This document shows, piece by piece, positions 15,001 through 30,000 of a stretch of 64,000 nucleotides of DNA. Each line of letters begins with the position of its first letter. Within the stretch, counting starts at the first letter, position 1. The notes beneath the pieces are model-generated. The model did no database searches. It saw only the letters and a program-made list of their open reading frames with translations, and was not told where the DNA came from. The stretch lies in NCBI GenBank assembly GCA_013400155.1, contig VXBM01000010.1, forward strand, positions 1,849,897-1,913,896. Reading direction: 5' to 3'. This DNA is from Helopsaltes ochotensis. Lineage: Eukaryota > Chordata > Aves > Passeriformes > Locustellidae. A program made the translations under genes and the position numbers.

Positions 15001-18000
15001 GAAAGGTGTGAAAAAACAGGATAGAATCAAGCAAGCAATGAAGTCTTTTGATCTCAACAGATTAAAAAGCCACTTCACACTAAAATGCCTACTGTAGTGA
15101 GAAAATACAGGAGAAAAACAAAACTGAACAAAGAGAAGCAGTTATGATTGGCAAAGACTCTATTAGGTTCTGATGAAAAGCTACTTGTCATTCCAATCAA
15201 CTGTTATATCCCAACATTTTCCCACCTCTTGGAAGCTTTTCGCATAACCTTTACATAATGGGCAAATACTCCCCATGGTTATCTTCTGGAATCTCTTCAG
15301 TAAGCAGAAAGAGAAGTATTGCTCAAGGGTATTTTAACATGTCCATTGCAGATTCTGCATTGTAGTCAGTAAACATTAGAAAACCGCCCTATCAAAGAAT
15401 CAACTGGTCAGGAAGCGCTGCTATCAGTCTGCTATTCCACAGTAAGAGAAGTGCAAGCAGCAGAAACCTGGTTCTGGTTCTAACCACTCACCCTGGGCAC
15501 CTGCCCCTCTGCCACTGAAGACTCAGACCCACTTTTTAAGAAGTTCTCAACACATCTTGTGCAAGGTGACACAGTAATTAATACAGGCAAGGTGTCACTG
15601 GCAGAAGCTGGTTACTGGATCAGGACATACAGACCATGCCTCTGAGCTGCCAGGCAGTCTGAATGTGCCTGATGGCTGAGCTCAATTTTACAACCAGGTC
15701 CTGCAGAAGCACTACGTACTGCTAAAAGCTGACTAATTTTATCAGGAAACTGCATCAAAACTTTGTCATCTCCAGAAAATTTTAAGACACAATTCTGCAC
15801 TTAAAAATACAGAAAAGGTTCCATACAAAGACTTTTCTGACTCTAAAACTGTTCTCATTTATTTTATAACAGAGAAATTGTGCAATATAAATGTTACCAT
15901 GGTAACAATTCACTTTATTGAACAAGAGAGAAAATAATTATCCCAAACCTACATATCATGCAAGCACATGCAGTAAATTTAGTGCTGCCCTTTTTTCCCC
16001 TCGCTATTTTTCTTCTTGCAAAGAGAAATAGATTTTGAATTTATACCTTATAGCAAGCCAGGCATCATTTTGCCTGTCCCTCCCACTTCTTTGTATATTT
16101 TACACCTCTTGAGTGCACAATGTGAAGGACCCAGTTACTTAGAAAAAGGGATTAATGAATCAGAAATGCTCTTCCCCCTCCTGAGTGAAGTACAGAAGAC
16201 TCCTATGTAAATGCTTCACGCATTTAAAAAAAATGAAGCCCTAAGGCAAGCACAGCACATGCTTAGTATTCACTCAGTATACTTAAACAGGAACCCTTAG
16301 TTTATAGAAAACCAAAAGTTATTCCTCTGCAAACATAAATTAAACCTGATTTTACTGTTCTGTCCAACATTTCTTGTGATATTGTATTTGTAAACATATA
16401 TTTATATTTTATATACAAGGGACAGCAATATTTTCAGAAGAACTGCATGGATTTAGCCATACAAATCCAATTAATCTCAATAGAACTTGTATGGCTAAAT
16501 CCCTGTGCTCAGCTTTGACATTTTAGAAGCAGTGGGGGAGGTTTTTCAAGGAGTGAATATGTATTATACAAAACTTAGTTTTCTTAGAAATAAAATACCA
16601 TGTAGATACTTAGAGATATCAACAAACATGATTCTGTCAAGAAAATCACATTCTTAGGAAAGTAGGCAAGGATTTTCACAAAATTCTTATTTTACAAAAA
16701 ATAACTATTATCCTGCAGCCTATGAGATAAAACTAATCACATGTACATATTAGTTGGATAAATTATTCTTATTTTACCTCCAGTTTTGATCTTTTTACTT
16801 CATTTGCAGTGCATCTGCCTCTCTCATATAAAATGTTAAAGAATTAATTTAATCTGGTGTTCACAGTTGGAGGATGCATTTGGGATGCATAAAATCCATG
16901 TTTTTAAAAGATCACTTTAAAGAAGTGACTTAGAAGTGCTGTTCAGAAAGATGATCTTGTCACTACCTTCCTTGCTTTTTTTTTATTTTTTTGTTTATTT
17001 ACAGTCCTAAACAACTTAGAGTTTAAGTGTAGAAACAAAACTACGCTTAACCAACCTCAGCAATGAAGAGTGCAGCTAATTTTGGCTATCTCTTAGAAGA
17101 CATCTTCAGGTACTAGAAACAATTTATGTGTACATACATTCATGCATACACAGAGTACAGGCTGTGCAAAATCATAAGCCACTAAGCTGACTTCTTCATG
17201 GAACTGGAACTCTCCAAATCATCCAAATATAACTTAACTTGGTAGGCAGTTCTTTCTGAAACCTAGGCTGCATCAGTACATTCTTCATAAATATACATAA
17301 ACCTATACTACTGAGTGTATTTAATACCACCCCATGAAGCTCTAACATAAAAATATATTAAAAATATAAAAATATATTTTTTACTGGAATTATATTTTTT
17401 ATATATATACAAAAATATAATTCCAGTAGTTGAACTGGTAAAACTTACAATTCCATATAAAGAAGGCTACCATTAGATGCCTTCTCCCTTCCCCTAAAAC
17501 CCTCAACAATCAATACTAAGATTTCAGTTCCTAAACCAAATACTACTAGAGATGCATGCTTCCCATACAGCAGTTGAACAGTTAAATCCCAAGAGTCTTA
17601 CAAGTGCAGAAATTATATAGATAATGTCTCCTTTAACAATAATTTAGATTTTGCATTTGCCAGTAGTTTTTGTATGGAAACCTTTTTTCCCCAAATCAAG
17701 TATAAATCATACAGATGCAGTGGAGACATTTTTGTTTGTTTTTGTTAAAGAAGAAAAAATAGGTGACCGTTTTGGAATTAGCTGGACATATATTTAACAA
17801 GCCACTAAATGACTAGGACAAATTCACCCAATATAAGCCATCATGCTGCTGTTTATTTTTCCTGTAAATGAACCGGTTAGCTAGTTGCTCCCAGGAAGCC
17901 TTAGCCCACATGCTAGTTGAAAAGTTTTATTTAAAGCTTGTTGTATTTCAAATTAATAATGATCATTGCAGACCTGTATCCTCAAATCACACTTTTTGCC

Positions 18001-21000
18001 TGAAGTGCATTATGAAGTTACTATTACATGAAAAACTAAAGCCATTGAAAACAGAAACATTGCTAAAGTAATGTTTCTCAGTAACGGTGTGTTCTGAAAA
18101 CCTTATAACTGGACTTGAAACAAGTTCATAAAACCAACAGCATGTTACAAAAAAATATACATTATCAACTGAGACAGTATCTGACATGTTGCCCTGCCAT
18201 TCCTAAGTCACTTAGACTTCTGATGTTTTTCATTTCTGTAATGGAGTTTCTCACGCACTTAAATGTATGTTTTGAAAAACATTTGAAAACATTTGAAAAA
18301 CAAATGGATTGTTTTTCATACTTTCATGGAGAAGGAGAGAGTTGATGGACTGTTGGTCTGACCTGTGTGTTGGAGAGGTGGCAACTTCACCCTCCAATCC
18401 ATGGTCACCTTTGAAATTCTATAAATGTCAAGATTTGTAAATAAAGAACCCTTTTTTGCTTTGGACGATTCTGCATATGAGTGCGGTCCTTTCCTGTCTC
18501 CTATCTCAACACTGACGTAACAGACTCTCTGGCCAGAAGCCGTCCTCAGAGCCTTCCTTGAATCTTCTTTTATTAAAAAGCTGTATATTACGGTATACAA
18601 TAGTTCAGTATTATAAAAATGTTTAGCTTAATTAAACACGTGACAAAGCCTTTAACCTTTAATAGGCTGAAACATGAAATTTCTTTGTGAGAAAGACTTC
18701 TATTCATAAGCCTTTCCCAATGCAAAAATCTCAAACACCCTCTGTTCATGTCCCTTACAACCTCAGCTTTTCCATCTCCCTCACAACTCAGAATCACAGA
18801 ACGGTTGAGGTGGCAGGGATCTCTGGAGGTCATTGGGTCCAACCTCCTGCTCAAGCAGGGCCATCTCGAGCAGGCTGCCCAGAACCATGTCCAGATAGCT
18901 TTTGAGTATCTCTGAAGATGGAGATTTCAGCACCATACCGGGCAACCTGTGCCAGCACTCAAGTCACCCTCGCAGTAAAGAAGCATTTCCTGTGCTTCTT
19001 GGAGTAGAGTAGCTACTCCTTGCTGTGGCTCATTATATCCCCTTATCCTCTACATGCCTCCTGCTCCTCCTGCTTCCCCACTTCTCAGCCTAAGATGCTC
19101 CATACCTTGGTGCCTGGGTCTTGGTTAGGTCCTAAGGATCATCACCTTCAAACATATTGAGCACTTGGGTGGGGCAGCCTTAACAGAGCTTTCCTCAACT
19201 ACTCCTGCTGCATCTTCCTGCTCTGGACAAAACAACGTTTGGATGTGGAGAAATGTGTAACTCAGAAACCAAACACCGACTATCTTTATAGATTTATCAA
19301 GTGGGTTTCTTGGTGGGATATTTTGTTTGTGTTTTTCTTGCTTCTTGAGATGTAACCTAAATTCTTCTCTAAAAAGAAATTAGAAAACCCAGACAATTGA
19401 AACAATCATGAGATTCCCACTCCTCTAACCAAACCATCTTGGTGGTCTTTAGTAACAGTAGCTCATTAAAAGAAATCATGGATGAAATACAATCAGTAGT
19501 CATAAACATATTCAGGACCACCTCTTTCACAAATAAACTGTTAAACATTAATTCAGAAACATAATTTCCATTCAGTTGATAAACAGAATGATACCTTACT
19601 GTAAGAATTCTCAGAGGTTATTTTTCATCATCGTTATCTAGGCTCAGGATTAAACTTTTAGTTTCTAAATGCTTATTTTCTTCCAAGTGACAAGACTCTC
19701 AAACTCCTGCCTGAGTGCAAGCCACAAAAAAACTGTCCCCCTGCTTTTAGACTGGCTCATCACCAGCCAGTGCCTGAGTTACAGTTCCCAGTGGCAGAAT
19801 GCAGCCTATTCAAAACAGCATGATTAATTTAGCTAAAAAGAAAACCACAAGCAGAGAGAAATGGATTAAGTAACAACAAAACCCTACATACATATGGGCT
19901 TATCTGAGACTTGCCTTGTTAACATTCCCCTTTTTTCAGCCAGAGGGTGAAGCAGTTGCTGGTACTGCCCAAGTGCAAACTGCTGCCTCTGACACTATAA
20001 CCTGAATCCTTCCCCCTCTCCAATACAACCCAAGGCTGAATTCAGGTATTGTTCCTCCTGTTACAAAGCAACTGAAAGAAAGCCACTGCCAGGTTCCCAG
20101 AAAGCTGAGGAAAAGCTTAACTGCATTTAACCCTTTGGGCTCCCTGGAACCAGCCACACAACATCCTCTGGTGCTAGGGACCCACAAGAACCCACAGCTC
20201 CCATGTTCTTTGTGGCCATTAAAAGCTGCACTTGAGAATGCCACAGATGACACAGGTAAAATAGCAGGGAAATAGTGCTACAAAACCAAAGAGTTTCATT
20301 TTCTTCAGTGTGATCAAGTGTTACGTTCTCCTGGAAAGATCTAACGGGAGGACCAGAAATGTAAAAATGATATGAACAACTATTCATTTTCTATTTTTTC
20401 CTCCAGCAAATAAATGCATTCAACTTTACAAATTTGTTCCCTGGGTTCTCTGTAAGTGTTGAATCCAATAAGGTAATGAAATGATGAGAAGGCTGTTGTG
20501 CCCAAAAATACACTATCAATTAATTTATATGACAATTAGTCACAATAAACGCACACTGCTATCTTTCTTGTGCCCTGAATGGGAAGTAAAGTTATCAGTG
20601 TATATGTAATGTTTATGGATGTCCAATGTACCACAGCTGCAACTTGATATTTAGAGCCAGCAAAGAAAAAACTGGAACAATGAGGGGAAAATATCTCAAA
20701 TGCTGATGAAAGTAACTGGCAAATATTATTTAACCAAGAGGTTAGACTTATATTTGGGGGGAAAAGATTGATGACTTACACCGGGTCCACTAAATATCTT
20801 ACATAACCAGATTCCAGTGACACATATGAAATTATCACTGAAGTCAGCTACTCAGCAAAGAAGCAGTCCAGATATCAAGATTTATCACAGCTGCTTTTTT
20901 ATCCAAAGTATTTGGTCTGACACCTTAAATTCAACACAGAATTAAAGAATTTCAGAAAAAGATGGCTTTTTTAATACAGATGGATACTCAAAGGTTTGCT

Positions 21001-24000
21001 TGCCTTCTACATTTTAAGACTAAGTTTATATATATATATATATATTATTGTGTTGTCACTTGATATTACATCCTCTTTCCTTGAACTTCTACTGTAGATT
21101 ATTGCAAAATAACTAAGACAACACCTGCACATCTTTTCAAGATGAAAAAGGTCATTTTACAAATGTCTCCATTTATACACAGTGAGCAACCTGAAGATGA
21201 AGCTGAATTTCCACTATTTATCCAGAACAGCCTTCATTTGGTCTAACATGATGACAAAACAAATAAACATAAAACAAAAAAACAACAAAACATCAAGAAC
21301 AGAAAACCCTCCAAAAATTAAAAAAACAGGCAAACTTTCATGCCCATTTCAAATTCCTGCCTGTTCCTTTTAGAACATATTAGGATTTAACATCAAAATG
21401 AACAGCTTTTCTCTTACTACCTAACCTAATCCAGTTAAAAGTATTATGAAGATGACAGTGATTGACAGTTACATGATGACACACTTGACACACATCACAT
21501 CTGCCAATACTTACTTTTTCTCTCCTCAGTCATGCAGGTTGTGGGGGTTTTTTTCCCCCCAAAAAATTAGTACTTATTAGGTCAACATTTCCTAATTCAA
21601 CATGCATGAAAAATTATTTAACTAGCTTTTTAACATTTGGTTGTAAAATAAGAGTTAATAATTTTCAAACAAATTAAACTGCTCTTTGTCAGTACTTTTA
21701 TTCATATGAAAATGACCTTAAGCAAACCTATCATCTGATGCAATAGATACTCTATATGGATTGCACTTTTATAGGTAATACAGATAAGAGTATTGTTCTG
21801 CTCATGAGGCAGAGGGAGTTAAATCATGAAATATTCAGTTTTAATTAAGATTACTGTATCAAAGGCAAGGCTTAATGCAGAATTGAAGTAAGGATCAAGG
21901 TTAATGCCTATTCTAAAGCAAATTTACATAAATTATGTTTCAGAAGTATACCATGAGTCTTATTTTGTTAATTTATACTATATGAGACCACAGAAATTAA
22001 AGATGGAAAATATCTATTAAGTCATCTTCACTCTCCTCCCACCAATGGAAAATTCTTTTTCCTTCTTTCAAGTTTATATCTGAATGCTTTGTCTACTGTC
22101 ACTTGCAATAGCTCAAGCAGTAGGGCATTGCACTAAAATTTCAGGGAAGACTATCACACACTTTAGCATGTCCAAAAGAAGGGTTTTTTATAGCATTCAA
22201 AGTTAAGATTCGCCTCATCTTATTTCATTACTCCTACTTAGACCTTTTTTGAACTCTTCTAAATGAATCCTTTCTTGGTACTTGAAGACTATAAATACTT
22301 TCAGACATTTTCATCATCCCCTGGTAGTTATTTAGCCAAATTAGTGTAGGGATCATCTCTCTTCATCTGAACATCACCAAGCTATATCACAGATAGCTAT
22401 AAGTAATAATTACATGTGTTCATTTCCTTTAATCTTTCTTCACAAGTCATTCCCTTCTAGCCTTTAATTTTTGCCAGTCTTCATGCCTACATCTTCTTTT
22501 AAGTGTTACTGCTTTGCATTATTTTCCTTTCTCTGAAGAGCTTTATTTTAGGTCATATCCACTTATGCATGCCAGCTTGCATTTACCACTTTATCTTGAC
22601 TTTTCACTGATGTGTGTAGGTTTTTGTGTTTGTTTTCTTTTGTTTGTTTGTTTTAATAAAACATCAGACTCAAATCTCTTTGTTCATGTCAAACCATCAC
22701 AGAAAAAAATGAAATTACCTGCAGTAGAGACAAGCACTTTTGCTTATTAAAAATATAATATAAGTCCCTAATAAATTGTTTATATTACTCATTTTTATGT
22801 TTGGGTCTCTTTCCAGGTTTTAGGCACCATCTATTTTGGACAATCAGTCTGAAATACCTTTGGTTTTTGGAGTACAGCTAATTGACCTTTTTTCTTTGCA
22901 TTTGCCTTTTTTAGTATCTACATAAATACTTTCACTCACAAGAAAATCACATGAGGACTTCAAGCACTACTTTTTATCTCCTGTCATATTGATGACTCCC
23001 TATGCTGTTTGCTACCTTTCTTTCTCATCATTCCAACACACTGAGCTATCCCTGTGCCCCAGCACAATGTAAAGGTACAAAAGCTGCGCCTGAGCCAGAT
23101 GGGGATCGCAAATTGGACTGGAGTCTGGCTCACTCCAGGGAATTCCAGATGCTGAGTAGAATTAAAATTTGGGCTATTTTTGATATGGGAGAGGAGAAGA
23201 AGATATTGGTTGGAATGTTAATCTAGTCATGGATAAAAGTAGATTTCTTTACTGCTAAGGAGATTCTGCCATGCCAAATCTCCACCTGTACCTTTTAATT
23301 TCTCCCAGTCATTAAGAGATGGTCTGGTTCTGGTCACAACTGCATGGAAAACATGTTAAATCAACTGGTCAAATAGCATTCCACAAGCTAGTCCCACCAA
23401 ATGCCTAATTCAAGGTCAAAACCAGCCAAGGTCTTAATTTGTCTAGGAGGGAAGGAAAAAGGCAGGCTAAGGACCTCAGGACCAGCAGACCAGCTTACTG
23501 TGCAACAGCTCCAGTCACCACGTGTTCCTTGCTAGCCATCCTTCCCCCTTCACTATTTCTACTGGAAGCCCATCACACTTTATAACAGAAGTTGTTAATT
23601 TAAACAGAAAGCTTCTCTATGTCAAAAGCTCATTCGTAAAAGCTAAGTACTAGAGTGAACAGCAACTCTCTGTCACTATTAACTAAGAGTCAGCCAGCTC
23701 AAAACAAAAGGTAGACTTTTCAGGATATAATTAAAAAGCAATATAGAGATTTTGTGCCATTGATGCCTCTGCTGTACCTGTTCAGTGAATCAGAACAGAT
23801 TACTTCAGACTCCCAGTCTTCTAGACTGTCAGTCTAGCATCTTTCACAAGCACTACAGTCACACAAATTATTAAAAAGCTTTTCTCTACACCATCAGTGT
23901 CATACATCCATTAGAGGCCATTCCACACTAGAAGATATCTGTTGCAAAAAGTCTTCCTAGGCCATATGCTAGTAATAAATAAAAAAGGCTGGAAAAGATC

Positions 24001-27000
24001 ATTTTGTAACAACAATCTTCAGTTTTCTTCTCATGTCTGTGTGGTAATCTCTTGAGTCAATCTGTTTACTGTCTCTATCTACTACACCAGGGTTTTTGAT
24101 GTATATAATTCATTACTTTCTGTTTTGACATTGTCTTTCATGTTTCCTGCCCAGATATCTAGAACATGGAACACCCACTAGTTCATTTTATGTAGGTCAC
24201 AGATGGTCAACAACATATCCAGCACTCTTCAATTATTAAAATAGATCAACGTGGTTCTTCATATTTTCTAGCTATGCCTTTCAAAAACTAACCCAGCTAC
24301 CACATCTCCTATGTTTTCTTAAACTCACTACTAACCAGATTCAGTAACTTTTCAGAAAACGTAGATATATTCCCTGTGTATTCTGTTTTTCATAGTGGAA
24401 TGTTTTAGAATGTTCACAATAGGATGATGAAGCTCTCCCAGTTCATTTATATCCTATTTCAGGAAACATTTATGAAAGGTTAGCAGGCAGGAAAAAAAAA
24501 GTATGTAAAAACATGCACACAGAAAGATACCTCTCAATATCCTACGAGAACTGCTCAGAATAGGAGACTAGAATAAGGTCCTGTTAAAAATGGCAACATC
24601 TAAAAATTCAATCACATTCAGAAATAACTGCTAACTAGAAAACAAGACAACAACCTAAAAAGAGTTTGAAAGTACAGAATTTTTGAAACTGAGATTTTTG
24701 TCTGTTTATTTGGGGTTGGTTTTGAGCGATTTTTCATGTTTGTTTTCTTTTTTTAAAATACCTTTCTCTACATGGATAACAGTAGGGTAATGAATTTTCA
24801 TCTGAATGAAGTTGCACCATCACACGTTAGTGAAACACACCTACAGATCAGCATCTGCTCCTCTGAACTAAATGTCTTCAAATATTTCAATTTTAGTTTC
24901 AGTTAAACTGTGCCCAAAAATCCACACTGAACCTCAGTAATATTTTTAAATTTTACCTCTGAAACACTTCCTGAAATCTTAATAATTTACCAGTCTTTCA
25001 TTTTTTTGGTAGATCTTTTATGACTTGCACTTCCAGAGGTTATACCTAACCTCTTGTTATTTCATATTTCAGAAAAAGGTAGAAGATCCTTTCTTGATAT
25101 ATTTGGCATTCTCATCAAAAAACATCACTTTCAGAGTGTTTTCCACAAGACACTGAGCTAGTCTATAGCTGTTGTAACTGAAATACAGTTCAAAGCTATG
25201 TGGTTCAGATTGCAAGTTCAAGGATGTAAAATGACAGGTCATCATCACAGAATTCTGAAAAATAAATTTTTATCAGAAAGAGACAGAATTTTGGCACCCC
25301 ATCCTCAGGAATAAGTCAAAAGCAGTCCACGAAAAAAGGATGAGAAGGCCAACAGCAGCTTCCCAGTCATTCAATGCAACCCTGGGCATGCTCATCCCAA
25401 GTACTCACTGCAGAGTGACAGCCCAACTTAACCTGCAGGAGGAATGAGTGGGAAGGTGTACAAATCAATCACTCCCCCCAGTCTGCAAACATTCTGTCAA
25501 GGAATATGACATCCAAGCAAGGATATTTGATGATGGCTTTTCCATTTGTTTTACAAGAAACCCAGAATAATTACTGAGAAAACACTTCCTAGACCTTCAG
25601 GACAGAATAGCTTTACATAGCTGTAAAGTAAATGTTTGCATCTGGGGCTGTCTTGATTCCATTTCTAGAGGATGGAGGAGTCAGTGCATCAGGATAAGGT
25701 TCATTAAAATCTAGTACAGATTTTAAATCTTTTCATTAACAGAGTGGGTTTAAATGCTCATGTCTACATCAGGGTGCACATCTATTTCTCTCCATTAACT
25801 AGAAAAGCACACTGACTACCTCAGATGTACTTTTACTGTTCAGACACATAGGTAGAACCAATCTTGCCTAAAATAATCATATTATTTCTAGTATTGTCCA
25901 CCCTCCTCCACCTAATGTGAGAAATTAAATCATACAGCGGTAAAGAGAGAAACTCTTTGCAGCACCTATGCAACTTCAGATACACAGCACAATTTTCAGC
26001 CATAATAATCATCGTTGTCATCACTGTCATCATTTAGCAGCTTTTCCAAGCTTAAGCTACTGTAGGATTTGTCTCACCTTGTTTTTTCATTCTACATATT
26101 TTAAATGAACAATATTTGCAACATGTACTAAGAATATAAACTTTCCATAAATGAGATTTACTCACACCGTGCTATCAATTTTCCACATTGCTCCCCCCAA
26201 ATATTTTCCAGTTTTCATTTACATAGATGGAGAAGAGAGATTATGTAAATTCCTAACTATTCCTCATATACCAAGAGGCATTCTTTTGTGAACAAGCTTC
26301 ATATTTTGAAATCCTCTCTTTCAACGCAGCTGCTTCTTTTGTCCAAGATGCTGTGGCAAGCCCCACTATCTGCTATCAAATGAACACAGCCAGCAGCAGA
26401 GGGTCTTTAGGGGAGGAGGGGTGTCAAGCACAAAGTCAGTAACTAGAGCTGACTGCAGCTGGCAGGGCAGAAACAGTACAAGCATTCCTCAAAGTGATCC
26501 AACATACTCTTTAATGTACCATTTTGCTACCTTATGCTCTAACATTGTTCATGTGCACTGTCTCAGTACTTTTCAACCTCATAAAAAAGTTGAAGGTACA
26601 CATACAATGCTACAAATTTATTTCACATGTGATATAGCAAAATCATTTGTATTGAATTGACAGGTGAAGTATAAATACATAAGGAGAACAAACTGTAGGT
26701 AGGGAGATCTAAGAGTGCATTAGGCAGGGACAGGAGGACCAGGGACCATACTAACAACCAGTCCAAGGAGCACACCAATAAAAAGAATGTAACATTATAG
26801 CCAACCCTTCAATCAGTGATTGTGAACCATCTTTCTTGCCACTACTGAAATTGAAATTGTATTCATTACTGTATGTACAGGGAAGTAAAAGATTAAATAA
26901 GCAAAGGATTGTCAAATGAAGATCTTGACAGGATATCTGTGTCCCTACAACTTGCTGAAGTCAACAGCAAGGAGCTAGTAAAGCTGTTTTGGCTGAAAGA

Positions 27001-30000
27001 GACTGACAGCAAGAAGTACAGCAGGTAAAATTGGCCTTTAGTGGCCTTTCCGCTGGAATTAGACTTTAGTTCTAGTTACCAGGGATGTGAAGAAACAGGG
27101 CATACAACATAGCTATGTAACTTCAAGAGTTAGTTCTAATTTTGAAATTTTATTTCAATTAACCAGATTCTACACAAATGCTCAATAAGGAGATGTTTCT
27201 TTGTCCCAAACAGGTCATACTCCAAATGGTGAGAGAAAACAGACAAATTACTTCTAAGAAAAACAGAATTCATAAAGAGTATTAATGATGTCATCTGGGG
27301 GCTTGATACCTTGATATCTTTCTAGGCATATCAGCTTAAAACAAGAGATTTGAGAGAGAATTAATGAATTCTGTCTTAATGCCCTAATTTGCTTTAGCTC
27401 AGTATTGTCTCCTATCTTATTTTCATGAATAGCTGGTGATTCAGGAGTAGACTTTCCGCATACACTAAATGGTTAAAGCAAAGTGATTAAAAAACTTATA
27501 CAGGCTGTTTTTAGATATATGTTATCAAGAGAGGTTGTGCAGTACTTGCTTAATTAATCTTTGCTGTCTTAACACATGAACCAGATGTACTATTATGTTC
27601 TTTGTTCTTCCCTAAAGAGGGGATGAGCTGATTATTTATCTCCAAACAATAGGAGTTCATGTACCACAGTGAAAATTTTTTTTAATTGGGGAGGCAATCA
27701 CTAACAAGCTTCAGCTGCAACTGCTTGATGTAAACACAGCACAAATTTGTTCCTGGAGTATTAAATGATGTTCCTTCCAGTAAGAACATGAAACCAATTT
27801 CTAAATAAGTGTGTAAAGAAAGGGATGGAAAAGACAGAGTCTGGAAGGAGGAAAACTCTGTTTTGTCTTTCATGTATTCATATTTACTTCTTTGATACAC
27901 TAACACATTTTCATAGATAAGTTAAGATTTGAAGCTTCAAATACTGTTTACAAATAATGTGCCGAGAGAACAGAAGTTAAAGAAACTGTTGGTTGATACA
28001 ACACATTCCCTATGTTATATAGAACGCAATCTAAGAGATATGAAAGGCACAAGGGAATATATAACATGTTCACAGGGCCACAAGAATACTTTGTGAAAGT
28101 TATTAACAGATGCACAGATATATAAACTCTTCATCACTACATAGCCAATTTACATACCTACCTCAATCACAATTTCTATTTGATTATATACTGAAAAGTA
28201 CAAATTTACCGTAAAGCGATTTTACAAAGCCTTAAATATAGCTTCTTCCTGGTCAGCATACTCTTAGGGACACGCTACACAAATAAAAAAACTAAGATCA
28301 AAAAGCCAGGAAGTTTAGAAATTAGTAAACTGTTACAGATTAGACATTTTGGCATTCACTTTATCTTCCTTATAACCTTCATCTCATCTGAAGTCCTCAC
28401 TACCACTTCCCTCTCAATAGTCTTTCCCTTGTCATAACCAACATTTCTTTCACAAAACTAGTTTTCAATAATTCACAACAATCTGTCTTCTTAAATACAC
28501 TGTTTTTAAGACATAGAGTAAGTGACAAGCTGGGATCTGTTACTGTAAGTTCTTCACAGAAAGAAGGTAAGTTTTCTACTTTAAATTACTGTAAAGGAAG
28601 AATTCAAATAGAATAGAATAGAATTTGATTAAGAAAGCCTCTAAGAAATTGTAAAGCTGGATTACCAATATACCTCCAAAAATGAAAATAAGATCAAATT
28701 AGGTCAAACAACATAATATAGGTAAAATACTATTAGTTTTTCTAAAATATCTTTTCTGCATCAATTAAAATTAGAAGGAATCAATCATATCAGTTTCTTC
28801 ACAATTTTATTTAGAAAGTACTACTTTAAGTAATAATACTTTTATTTTTATTCACAACTATGCTCAGAGTTGAAAAAAATAGAGTCAGCTATTTGGTTAA
28901 AAGTAATGTTTTCTTCTTTCTTTTTGCTTAACAGCAGGCTCTCTCAAGCTGCCATAGTCGGTGCTAAAGTGCTAACTATGTCACCATGCTGTGCATCACA
29001 TTAAGTTCCCATTTCAGTTCATGAATTTCTGCCAGATTAGTCCAGTAACCAATAACAGAAAATGAGAAAACGGGAGTTATTTATTACCTCTTATCACCAT
29101 CCTCCGAAACTTACAGAAACTCAACAGAGTACTGAGATCAATACAATTCAGCACAACGAGATCAATAGATTACTACACTTTCCAACCAATATGCAGAGCC
29201 AGGAAAATAAAGCGTGTCAGATGCATAATATACCTATAAAAGGATACAGGATCAAAACCAGTTAGGATCAAATACAACAGTAATAATATAAAATTGTCTA
29301 AAAAACCCTCACAGCTCCAAACTGACAACTGCTAAAAAAGATGTTCTAACAACACAAAAAGAATCTTTTAGGTATAGGCAACCCTGAAGCCATGGGATCA
29401 AAAAGTTGTACTACAAACCCACTTAGACAATAAACATGAAGGGATATACAGATTCTATATGAATGCTGTGAGAGACATATGACATTATAGAAGACTAACA
29501 GATAGTCTGTGCTGGCAAGATGTGTCTTATGTATCTTCACACTGAAAGAGGAGGGGAAGTTTATTTTGACCAGTAATGAGAATGAGCCCACAATCTATGG
29601 TTTATATTTGCTCATTCCTGTCACTGGGAAGCTCTTCAGATCTTCTGACTGACCAGACAGAGAGCTATGCCTCCCTATCTATAATTTATTCTATAATACC
29701 ATAAGAATTATATATAATTCTAAATAGTTCTCATGAAGAAAAAAATATCAAAAATAAGCTTTTAAGACCTTTTTCCATATGGTTTAATTTTTTTTGTAAA
29801 AGTAAATGCTTCCCCCTGCATGGAATTACAGCAGGATCATCCCAGAGATGACAACTCCTGTGGTCAGGATGGATTAAGCTGTGCAATTTTATGTACCTTC
29901 CTCTGAAGCAAGAGGACAGTGAAATGCAGTCATTTTCAGGTTAAATCAATAGGACAGAAGCAGAGGCTGATGACATCCTCTCTTGTAATTTTAGAACTCA

